Shown here in pieces: positions 48,501 to 60,500 of a stretch of DNA of 64,000 nucleotides. Position 1 is the first letter of the stretch. Every line of letters begins with the position of its first letter. Below the pieces are notes generated by a model. It worked only from the letters and a program-made list of their open reading frames with translations, did no database searches and was not told the DNA's origin. Source of the DNA: Undaria pinnatifida (Eukaryota; Sar; Phaeophyceae; Laminariales; Alariaceae); NCBI GenBank assembly GCA_012845835.1, contig JABAKD010000029.1, positions 11,618,524 through 11,682,523 of the forward strand. The letters are read 5' to 3'. The position numbers and the translations under genes were made by a program.

Positions 48501-51500
48501 CAGCACCAACCAGTCCAGCCCCCTAGCAGCAGCCTGCAAGTCTATGCGCGTGTGGCTGCTGTAGCTGAATGCTTTGATCGAAGCCTGCGATGCTCGCCAC
48601 CACCTCTCGTTGCCACTGCTGCTCTGCTGTGAAGTGACGATGTGAAGTGCCACTCTGGTCACGATCGTTTGAATTTCATATTAGTAGTTAAACGGCCGTT
48701 ATGTTTATGCCCATGGTGTACATCGTATGATACACGACCTATTATACCATGATACAACACTATTGCGGTTCTCGCGGTCAGCAGTCAGCAGTACGTACAC
48801 GCCTGTTGTTTGTACGCCACCACCTTCAGTTCCACTGCTGCCGTGCTGTGAAGTGACGATATAAAGTGCCACTTTGGTCACTATCGTTTGAATTTCGTAT
48901 TAGTACATAAGCAGTCCTTATATTTATGCCCGTGGTGTACATCGTATGATACATGGCCCACCATGATAAACAGTACTCATCTGCTATATGCACTAGGTAG
49001 ACAGCGTAGTGCTGTTTTCTTCTGGTGTATGTACGCAGCAGTATCAGATAGACGGCAGCATCAGTACACAGTACAGCTGCGCGGTGCGATTCTCGCAGTC
49101 AACAATCAGCAGTACGTACCTACCTCCTTTTTGTTGTTGTCGGCATTTGCCTATGCCCCATGAGGCAACACCGACGCTTGCACATTGAGTGTCACACGTG
49201 CTGCGTGCATGTATATGCGTGTAGCTGACAAGGCTCCAAAAAAGTCAAAACGAACCGAAAGGCAGGGATATTTTCTATGCTTTGGTCAAAAGGTCACGTC
49301 TGACTTTGATTTTTTCAAGACATGTTCAAATTCCGATATCTTTAATGAAATATAGATGTACCACGCAGCTTGCAAAGTTGAGTTTCATCCATTCAATCGG
49401 TGGTACTCACAGCTGACGTTTTTCAATGTTTATTAAAATCCCGCGAAGAATGTCGCTTTTTTTTTCTTGGCTAAAACCCTTGCAGCACTGCACTACTCCC
49501 GTTAAGGCCACGGGGGATCGCACAGGAATATTTTGAGTAGGAGTTCGTATGGAGGCATTTCGCGTACATATAAAAACACTTGAAAATAGAGTATGGCATC
49601 TGCAAACAAGATCCTTATTTCGAATTTTTAGCAAACTGCAGCAATGATCCAATAATACAGAGCTTTTAAGGTGGTTTTCGTCCTTATTTGGACCCCATGA
49701 CTAACCACCCTTTTTTCGAGTGTCCCTCTTCTCTTCTCCTAAGCCCTTAAACCCCACATATAATAGTGTTATATCATCCGCCTGGTTAGCAGCAAGCTTT
49801 TGGTGAAAACCGTTTTTTCATCGGTGATGTACTCATTGTATTGGACTCCCGCGCGTGGATTTAAATATTTCAGCGATTTCGGTAGCTTTTGGTGTTTCTG
49901 CTCGCAAGTCGAACTCACGAAAACATCTCGTGAGTCGCTTCTAGCTCCCTACGACTTCTGGCTGGCGTACCCCACGTCGTTATACACCCCACCAGGAGCG
50001 TCCCTCAATTTCGCGGGCCGCGGTTGCTTGTGAGGAGCTGTAGCTGCCCGCTAGTGAAGTGCATACGTTCTGTTGGGGGTCGTTTTCTGTCTCGTTCGTG
50101 TACCCCCAATTTTGACCACTGCAGTGCCTCAAAGTCTAGGTGTGGACCTCTGCTAAGAACCAGAGGGACGCCGATCTGAAGCGACCCACAGCATCTGTGG
50201 ATTAAGTACTTTTTCTCATGGGTTTCCGGGTCTATGTTCCACGACCCAGCCGAAGCTCCAAACGCAGCGTGTTAACCTAGTCATGTGAGTTACTGTTCCG
50301 ATAAAACATCTAGATAATAGAGTTACCGGAAAACCGGGGACCAGGGGACGCTTGGGTCCCCCCGTGGCCTTCAGGGGATAAAAAACACTTCGAGGTAGAC
50401 TAGGATCATCTTCGGAGTTGGAGAATAAGGGTTGCACCATTTTTTTCCAAATGTTTTTGTTGGTTGACAGTGGCGGTTGCGCGCTATGATACTGTGCCTC
50501 TGTAATCGGTTAGCACCGATATGGAAGCAACCAGTAGTATCAGTGTGCGGAGTGGCGCCAGTTGCCGCTATATTTCCGGTATTTCCAGCCGGCTCATGCC
50601 GGCACTATGTAGAAAGACCAGTATAAGAGACCCCTATCTTATACCGAATATATGTGAGTTTTCAAAACTCGCCGCCTACTGCAAACGTCTGCAACGTTCT
50701 ATACCACCCAGGTTCACAGCACTAATCCACCTTTTGTTACAGTAATTATTAGGGAAACTAAACAAATATTAGGTGGACTCTTGCGCTCACCCTACTCGTG
50801 TTGTCCCCCAGGGAACCACGTCCCGGAGGGGAACCTTGTATGCATACGTATAATCATCATATTTGCCTCTGTTTTCGGCCGTATCCCTTCGTGCTCGCAC
50901 CTTTATCCGAAACGTCAGAGGGGGTGGGCACGGTTCGGACCTTGGGGTCACGTTGCCCGAGGTTTGGGCGCGATCCGTGCAGTGTGTCGCGCGTCGCAAA
51001 AGCCCTTGTAACTTTTTTGGCCTTGGGCATATTTAAGGCAGATCCGGGGTTTCCGCATCCCCTATCCCCGTGTACGTACGTAAGATTTGGAGAGGCAGTT
51101 TTTTCCGCGCGTAGTTTTTCTGTTTTTTTTTTCGCGAAGATCGCAGATGATAGGCAGCAGACAACATGCGGAGAGCACAACGCTACATACAACCCTGCCG
51201 CACAGCAGCAGCAGTTAGCAACTCCATGTATGTATGCATGTGCGCATGATGGCGTGTCCTCGCTATGATATGCTGCGGCGAGTTGTTTGTGTCGAAGCCT
51301 GTCATTTATCACCCCACAATACCACATATTTCTGCTGTGCTGCCGCTGCCTGCGCATGCCCATCGATCGCGCCATGGTTTCTGCAACATCCCCGGGGTTG
51401 GGGTTACCCTGCCGCACAGCAGCAGCAGTTGACAACACCATGTATGCATGTGCGCATAATGGCGTGTCCTCGCTATGATATGCTGCGGCGAATTGTTTGT

Positions 51501-54500
51501 GTCGGGGCCTGTCATTTGCCAACCCACCATACCATACATTTCTGTTGTGCTGCCGCTGCCTGCGCATGTCAATCGATCGCGCCATGGTTTCTGCAACATC
51601 CCCGGGGTTGGGGTTTCCGCATCCCGTCTCCCCGTGTACGTGCGTGAGATTTGGACATGCAGTTTTTTCCGTATTTAATTTTTTCATTTTTTTTTGCGAA
51701 AATTGCTGATGACAGACGGCAGACATGTGGAGAGCACAACGCTACAACCCTGCCGCACAGCAGCAACAGTAGGCAACACCATGTATGTGCGCATGGCGTG
51801 TCCTCACTATGCCGCAGCGAGTTGTTTGTGTCGGGGCCTGCCATTTGTCACCCCACCATACCACATTTTTCTGCTGTGCTGCCGCTGCGTGCGCATGTCC
51901 ATAGTAGTAGCATGTCCATAGCTCACTCCACTTTGGGCGGAAATATAGGGAACTTTGTAATAGTAATTTATATACCAACCCATCCTTACATTGAATTCCA
52001 CATAGGCAGTATTTTTACGTACACACCAGGGGTTATGTTTTGTGTCGGAAACTTTGCCAACACCACAGATGACAGGCACCAGACAACACGAGGAGAGCAC
52101 GACGCTACGTGTACAACCCTGCCGCACAGCAGCAGCAGGATACATCATGTTCGTGCGCGTGGCGTGTCCTCGCTATGCTGCGGCGAGTTGCTTTTGTCGG
52201 AGCCTGTCATCTGTCTCCCCCCACCATACCGCATACTTCTGCTGTGCCGCCGCTGCGTGGGTGTGCTCTAGCTCATTGGTCGCGTGCGTCACTTTGGAAG
52301 GAAACATAGGGACCTTTGGAATAGTAATTTAGATACAAACCAATCCTTACATTTTAGTTCACAGCGGCAGTTTTTTTACGTAAATCATTTTTTACGGAGA
52401 TTTCTTGCGGACGTCACAGATGACAAGACACCAAACAAAATGCGGGAAGTTTGACGCCGTGTGTACGAGCCTGCCGCCCAGCAGCAGCAGTAGCAGGCAG
52501 GGCCATGTGCGCGTGCCGTATCCTCTCTATACTGCGGCGAGTTGCTTTTGCCGCAGCCTGTCATGTATTGTTCTCTTGGCCTCGTTCTCAATATGTGCTC
52601 TATGCATTCTATTCTACAGTAAGGCACATCCCACGCCATCGGTCTGGGTCTGTCATAACCCCCCACACGTGCTCCTTCTCGTTTCCTGGCGATCCCTACA
52701 AAAATAGCTGGAGTTCAAAGCGTAGCCCTCTCCTCGGAATCATACATAAATATATATATGATTCTTTCTTGGGGGGATTCGGTCAGGAGCTTTTTTCGTC
52801 TCGGCCTCAGTATGTGATTCTCGGAACTGGAATTCTCGGTCAAATAGCTTCGTTCGAGCGCCGTCTTCGGGGGGCGGCTCCAACGCCCCTCGCCCTGCCG
52901 TATCCGTTCCGCACCTCGACGTGAACGAGGACGGACGCTGAGCGAGACAAGCGAGAAGTGCGTTTTTTTTGTGTGTTTTCGGCGGTATGCGCCCGAGCTA
53001 TTCTTGGATCTTGGCATATCTAGAGCTCGAACGGATAAATAAGGGACAACATTTTCAAATTGGCATCTAAATTTCCTCCCGACGATGCTTTTTTCATGGC
53101 CGCCTCGAAGCGCTTGCCCTATCGTAGCTACTACTGCTGTGTGTCGTTTCCTTTCGGCTCAGTGGGTATAGTGCTGTATAACCAACGAAGGATGTGTCGT
53201 GAGTACGATTCTCACCCAGATCATATTTGGTATTCAGAAGCGTGCGCGCTGGAGACGTTATGAATGGTTATGGTAGTTGTTAGTGTTCTCCTGAGTACTA
53301 CTAACTGTAGTACGTGGAGAGAGGATAGCTCCGGAGATCGCTCTTTCGAAGTCGGTGATAATTGATTTACGAACTCGAAAACGTGTTTGGTTGTTTTTTG
53401 GCATAAAACCCTACCCACTCACTGTGAGGTTTACTGAGTCACGTGACAGTGGGTAGTGCTATGTGTCGTGGGTTCGATTATCATCGACTTCATATTTGTC
53501 TTTTTCAAGCGTGCGCGCTGACGACATTATGAATGGTTATTTCGATAGTTTAACATATACTGAGTATATTATAAAAAATGAAAATACACTCCAGCTGTGA
53601 GATCGAAGATTTTGTCGAAACTCATCTTTGCAAGCTGTGTGTGATACTCCGATCGCGCGTACTACGGGTTGTGTGTCCTCATTTAGGATATAGGTCGGTG
53701 ACTCCCCTTGCAACTACAGTGTAGCTATCAGGGTCAACAGGGTAATGTTAGTCAGTTTGTGCGCGGAAACTATAAAACCCGTTTCTGAGGGGGACAAAAT
53801 CTGACAGCTGTGGAAGGAAATGCATCCGTTTATCAAGTGAATTGTGTAAGTCGAATAACCGGTTAGGGGAGGGCGGAGTTTTGAAGGACGTGGGGGCCTG
53901 GGTTTGATCAAAAGGGAGCGGGGTTGGAGGGGGGGCGGAGGTATGTAGTAGCACTGCCCACTGAGCTACTGAATTAAGTGATTAAGTAGCTCAGTGGGCA
54001 GTGCTGTAGGATTTCTCGGTCAAACCACTTTGTTCGAAGGCCGCCGTCCAAGCGAGAAGCGCGCAAAATTTTGTGTTTCGAACGGTACTCTCCAGTTATT
54101 CTTCGGATCTTGATGTATGGAGAGGTTGATAAAATATAACTTGGCAAGACATTATTTCTAAATTGGCGTCATATTTTGTCCCAAAACAAATGATGATATT
54201 CCTGTAAAAAAATCCCCATGGTACTGCGGTAGGAATCATAGTAGTGCATTTGTTTATTGAATTTCGGTAGGTACACGTACATACATGGATATAGACGTGG
54301 CAAGCGCACGCATGACTAAACGAGGAGGAGGTAGTAGTGATTACCATTACTGCGCCAGAAAAAGCCACACAGCAGCATTGCGGGTGGCTGCGTCCCCGGG
54401 GCCTCGAGGGTTGTATTATACAAGTTCCTCCTGCTGTTAAGCTGCGCCACGCGAAAGTAGACAGTATCCACGGAAGAAACCAGTGGTGGCATGCATTCGT

Positions 54501-57500
54501 CCCGGTATCGCACTGTTAGGTGTTTTTTTTCGCCGAGAAGACTCCTTGGAGAAATATTATAGGCTGTGTGTGGATGGCATGCTTTGTTGTTGCTGTGGTC
54601 CCTGACTCCGTTGCTGTGGTCGTTTGCCGGTTAAGTGCAAGCGGTCGTGTTGGTACGTAACTGACGAATAAGTTTGTGTTGCTTCGTACTTGACGTGCTC
54701 CGTGCTGCTGATTGCAGATTAATCATCTCTTCTAGTGAGTTTTTTTTTTGGCACACTTTTACTTTCCAGCTTCTGGACATGCAAGCTGTGGTCACAGGTG
54801 TCGTCCTTCCCTTCCCCCCCCCCGATTATTGCTTTCTTTTTTTTTGCGCATATGTGGTTCAGCACCCACTGATCGTCGATTTTCCATCGAGTGTTGCTAA
54901 CTCACGCTCTCGCGCTTTCCGCAAGTCAATTAGTGCACAAGAAAAAGTCCCACGAAACTTTTTACGAGCACGCACTCGGGGGGATTCGAACTCACGAAGC
55001 TGACGTATACAAGGCTCGAGGACACCCTGATACGCCACCGTGGCAGTGAGTGATATAGAGCCGGTCGCCCTGGTGGTCTAGTGGGGTTACACTTAAATAC
55101 TACTACTATTAATACTATAGTCTAGCGTTGGTCCTTGAGTTAAATAGCCACCGTTGTGAGCTTTGTTGGCTTTATTTATTTGCAGAAATAAATGGGGAAA
55201 AAAGGATCAACTAACTGCTGAAATCGCCAAGCAGCGTGGGTAGATACAATTCGACGCGAATCGACGAGGGAACAAAAATGCTTAATTCTTGTCGCGATAA
55301 AAATTAGGGCAGGTACCGTAGTGGGGAGGGGGGAGGGGAGCCCGCTATATGACCCCGGATGTGAGTTATACTACCGGGAGGGCGAGAGTAATGCGAGCAT
55401 CACAATAAATGGGATGGGAAAAAGAACATAAGTGAAGTGTACTTCGAAGTATTACTGCTGCTGTAATAATACGATACCCAAGCAAGTTGCACCGATCGAC
55501 TCGATCTGGACTGACGGCTGTATTATGCAATTGCTCCATGCACAACTTCTCTAATCACAGACCAGTGTGAGATGATAGTCATTGAACTTGCTGAACTTGT
55601 TAGTGAGTGATGGTTTCCTCTATCCACGAACCCCGGCCGAGCCAATAAATCGAAGGTTAGGTTACACTGTGCGGGGTGGTATCGAGACAGGAGGTCAAAT
55701 GAAATGTCCGCGTACCGCGGGGTTGGGGTATACGAATAAAAATTCAGCAGTAGCGCAAGTGACCCCATTTTTTTCTAGTTGTAAATACCTTGAAGGGTTT
55801 CTGAACCGGGGTTGGACCCTGTTCTGTGGTGCTGGCGTTGTATACGAACCTCAGCTAGCTGAGGCTTCCACACCGTGCGGTGTGGTGTCGACACGGTAGG
55901 TCATCGTTATTGTTGCCGCGTTTTTGGAGCTGTAGAGATTCGGGGGATTCATAAATCGGGGATGGGACCCTATCTTCCCCGTGTGCGACGGAAATGCCTC
56001 CAATTGATGGGCCTCTATTCGCCTAGGACGGCGTTGTGGAGCTCGAACCAATTGGCGATTAGCCAACGGGATTGGGGTTTTATCACCGTACAAGGTGGTG
56101 TCGACCCGAGAAAGCTCGGTTTGCTTCCCCGGTTGATGGAAGTTTTAGAGATGTGGAACGACCTCTGGACCGGGGATGGGACCCTATGTCCTCCCGAGGT
56201 GGAGCTGGCTCAACATACGAACCATGGCCAATCAGAAAATCGGCCTGTGGGGTTGGGATTTCCACACCGTGCGGACAGGTATCAACCCGGATGATATCCG
56301 TGTTCGTCCCCGGGTTGTTGGAGTTGTAGGTGTGTGGATGGATTCCGATCCCGGCATGTGACCCTATCGTGCTCGGGTGACGCCTACTTCGTGTATGAAT
56401 CCTGGCCAATGAGCGATCAGACAAAAACGACATGTTTTTATTTTCGTCTATAAAAACTCGAGTCTGAAAGTCTTAACGGTTAAATTGTAAGCGCTGTAGT
56501 CGCGTACTGTATGTACAAGAAGTGAGCGATCTACACAGCTAGCAACAAGCAGCAGCATTGCAATAGCATCCGAGGAGTTGAATGACGAAGGCAGCCATAC
56601 CACCGTGTTTCGCGCCTGGAACAACGTCAGCACGTCTCTCCACGATCAGACAACACACAGTCGATCTGGGAGGCTCGGATCTAGATGATACTATTATACG
56701 GAAGTATCATGCATTGTACATTTCAGAAGCTGGCTCAGTGCGCGCCTCTCAGTGGCTACGAAGAGAACACGCAGCGGACATGGTCACTCACCTTACTGGC
56801 CCCGAATGCTTGATGGAGTAAAAATATCATAACAAACGCACTCGACACGTTTCGTCGCCAGACTAAAGGGTCAGTCGGCGTGTGCTCGGATTTACCAGAT
56901 CGAAATCTCATGAATGAAGCTCGGAATCGGATTCACTTGAAAAACGGTAGCTATTAATAGTAGTACATTGTTATGATTGTTAGTCTATATCGAACTCTTG
57001 GCATTACCTTACATACTGTACGCGCAGACTAGGATTTGTGTGTGGTGACTCTTTTTACTTTACCAAGTACTGAATCGAACAATTCGAAATGCTGCCCTGC
57101 CCCACCCATGCGGAGCCCTTGTACATATATATGATGATTCTTTTTGGGGGGATTCGGTCAGGAGTTTTTTCGTCTCGGCCTCAGTATGGGATTCTCGGAA
57201 CTGGCATTTCTGGATCAAATCGCTTCGTTCGAGCGCCGTCTTCGGGGGGCGGCTCCAACGCCCCTCGCCCTGCCTTAACCTTTCCGCACCTCGACGTGAA
57301 CGCGGATGGAGGCTCAGTGAGACAAGCGAGAAGTGTAAAAAATTGTACCAGGTATTTTGAGCGGTACTCTCGAGTTATTCTCCGGATCTTGATGTACATG
57401 GAGAGATTGATGAAAAATAACTTGGCAAGACATTACTTCCAAATTGGCGTCATATTTCGTCCCAAAACAAATAATACTTCCTGAAAAAAAAATCCCCATG

Positions 57501-60500
57501 GTACCGCGGTAGGTATCAGAGTAGTAGTGCATTTAATTATTGAATTTCGGTAGGTACGTACGTACATGGATATAGACGCGGCAAGCGCATGCATGACGAA
57601 CACGAGAAGGTAAGTGACACGATTACTGCGCCAGAAAAAGCAAAAAGCCACACAGCAGCATTGTACGAGTGGCTGCGTCCCCGGCCTCGAGCATGGTAGT
57701 TCGGGCACATCGACATAGTTGATGCTCGTGCAAGTAATATAGGTATAAGTAAGAGCACACACACTGACTGATGCTCTATTGCACACACGCTTTTTGTCTG
57801 ACTTATAGCATGGACGGGGAGGGTATACCAAAAAACGGGGAATAACTTTTCGACATGAAAAACAAGGGGGAAATTCGTTCCTGTTCATGTTGTTAAGCGG
57901 CGCCACGCGAAGGTCGTAGTTGTAGCAGTAGACGGTATCCACGCACGAAACCAGTGGCATGCATTCGTCCCGGCATCGCCTCGATGGGTGGTTATTTTCC
58001 CCAAGAAGACTCTATGGTGAAGTATAGGCGGTGTGGAAGGGGTACTTCGTTGTTGCTGTGGTGCCCCTGTCTCTCCGTTGTTTTGGTCGTTTGCCGCGGC
58101 CAACTGGAAAAAAAAACGGTCGTGTTGGTACGTAACTGGCAAATAATGTTTTGTTGCTTCCTACTTGACGTGCTCCTTGCTGCTGATTGCTGATTGATCA
58201 TCTCTAGTGAGTTATATAGAGCCGGTCGCCCCGGTGGTCTATCTAGTGGTTACCTTCGTATACTACTAGCGTTATTCCTTGAGTTCATATCACCACCGTT
58301 GTGAGATTTTTTACGTTATTTGCAGAACTGCAAGAATAGGATCAACTAACTACTAATGAGAACGCCTAGCAGCGTGGGTAGATACAATTCGACGCGAATC
58401 GACGAGGGAAGAAAATGCTGAATTCTTCTCGCGAAAAAAAATTAAGGCATGTACCGTGCGTAGTGGGGAGGGGGCAGGAGGAGCCGCTACGTGACCCCTG
58501 ATCTGAGTTATGCTACTACTGGGAGGGCGGGCGAGAGTAGTGCAAGGATGGATGGAAAAAAAACAGATACAAAATCGAGAACAACTTTTCAGACAAGCTA
58601 TACAACAAGTACTTAAAGCAGTACAGCGGGGTTATTCCGATTCAAAATCACCATGTGACAAGTCGGAGCAGGAGCTCATTGATCTTATCTGAGTTGTTGA
58701 CAATATATGGCTGTGTTGTATGCCGGGACATGGCGATTTGACCGTTCTTATTATGTCCCGAATTGCTTTATATTTGACGCTCTGGGTACCAACTGTATAG
58801 ATTCATCCTGATAAGGTCGAGCGTTTTGTACGAATTGCGGTCAAATCGCGAATATTTGCCCTACTGAGTAGTATGCAAGAAAACCCGCGAAAATATTAGC
58901 GAGCTTAGGTTTTACCCAATGAGCGAATGAAAACGACACACGACGCGTATGAAAATACGCGGAAGTGTGGTGAGCTAAAGCGTTATTTTTCCCCATCCGC
59001 CGGAGGATAAAAAAAAAAAAAAAAAAAAAAAAGAAAACGGATTTTCAGCAAATGTTTTCGGTTTCACATAAGCGACGAGACGTGATTATAGTGTTGAATG
59101 ATTATTCGACCATTTCGCGAGTCAAGTACGCAGTGTTTCGGCCTCATTTCAGGATTTTTTCCACGGTTATTATGCTCGAGTTGTGCCAGTCTCTAAGTTC
59201 CACTTTTTATGCCGTTTTGATTTGAACACCTCACTTTTGTTTGAAATTGTACTTATAACCGGGGGGGGCTGAATCTTGGATACAAATGGCTCTATAAATT
59301 GTCCATTCATATTGCGTTTGGTGCTGCTGTTGTTGCCGTTCAATGACAAGTGTTTCTCTCATCCTCATTTTGAGCGTGCTTGCTCGGCACGCCAACCTGA
59401 TGCAAGCTTAAAATCGCTTTTTTGTGCCACCTATCATGCAAATAGCTGGTCGAATTGCGTTCGCATTGCAAATGTTTGCCGAATACGTAAGTATGCGAGA
59501 AAACCCGAGTTTATGTGAGAAAACCCGAGTTGATCGAAGCAATTGTGAGCTTTTTAGGTCAAGGCCTACCAGCCAATCACGAATAAGCCAATGGGGTCGG
59601 GGTTGACACGCCGTGCGGGGAGGTATCGACCAGAGATCATTATAGTTCCCGCTAGTTAGTTCCCGCGTTGTTGGAACTGTAGATATTATGAGGAATTCTG
59701 AACCGGGGATGGGGCCCTATCTCCCCCGTGTGCGACGGAACTACCCCCCATTGGTTGGTGAGCCTCTATCATCCTCCTAGGTAGGGTGTGGGGCGGCGCC
59801 GTGGAGCTCAAACCAATCAGCGATTTTCGCCGGGAGTTGGGGTTTCCACGCCGTGAGGGGCGGTGACGACCCGAGATAACTCGGTTTTATGCCCCGGTTT
59901 GTCCAACTTTTAGAAATATAAAATGACCTCCGCACCGGGGATGGGACCCTATCGTCCCCGGGTGGACCTGGCTCTATAATATACGACCCCAAACCAATCA
60001 GAGATCGGCCGGTAGGTGGGGTTGGGGATTATTTCCACACTCTGCAGGGAGGTATCAATCCTGGTGATATCCGTGTTCGTTCCCGGGTTGTTGGAGATGT
60101 ATTTGTGTGTGTGGATGGACTATGATCGTGGGATGGGACCCTATCGTCCCCAGATGACGGTTAATTTCTGTACGATCCCCTGCCAATGAGCGACCAGCGA
60201 TCAGACAAAAAGTTCATACCAGGAAATACATGTTTTTTTTTTTTTTTTCGTCTAAAACTTGAGCCTGAAACTCTTAACTGCCAATTTTTTAGTGCATTGC
60301 TATCGCGTATTACTAATACTCTATCTACCAGATAGCAACACGTGGCAGCATTATAATAGCATTCGAGGAATTGAATGACGAAGGCAGCGACACCGTGTTT
60401 CACGCCTAGAATACCGTCAGCAAGTCTTCCACGATCAGATATACACACACAGACAGTCGGTCTGCGAGCCTCGGATCTTGATACTATCATGCATGGTGGC

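Larger units (their letters stand above)
53990..57120. repeat. Tandem segmental duplication, block A
   Basis: Collinear with block B (57125-60830). Shared landmarks: the CGGATCTTGATGTA region (54110/57385), CCTCGAG... near 54400/57690, GTCGTGTTGGTACGTAAC (54643/58116), SINE family b (55060/58221), the ~200-bp repeats (55590-56430/59560-60190) and GGCATTAC.TTACAT (57000/60730). Block A alone contains the SINE at 54741-55044. Divergence is visible to the eye, so the event is not recent. Confidence 0.85.

Noticed and set aside
55060-58320. tRNA-Glu genes at 55060 and 58221
   Set aside because: The A-box half is good but the anticodon arm and B box do not pair or match; the shared long 3' body marks them as SINEs.
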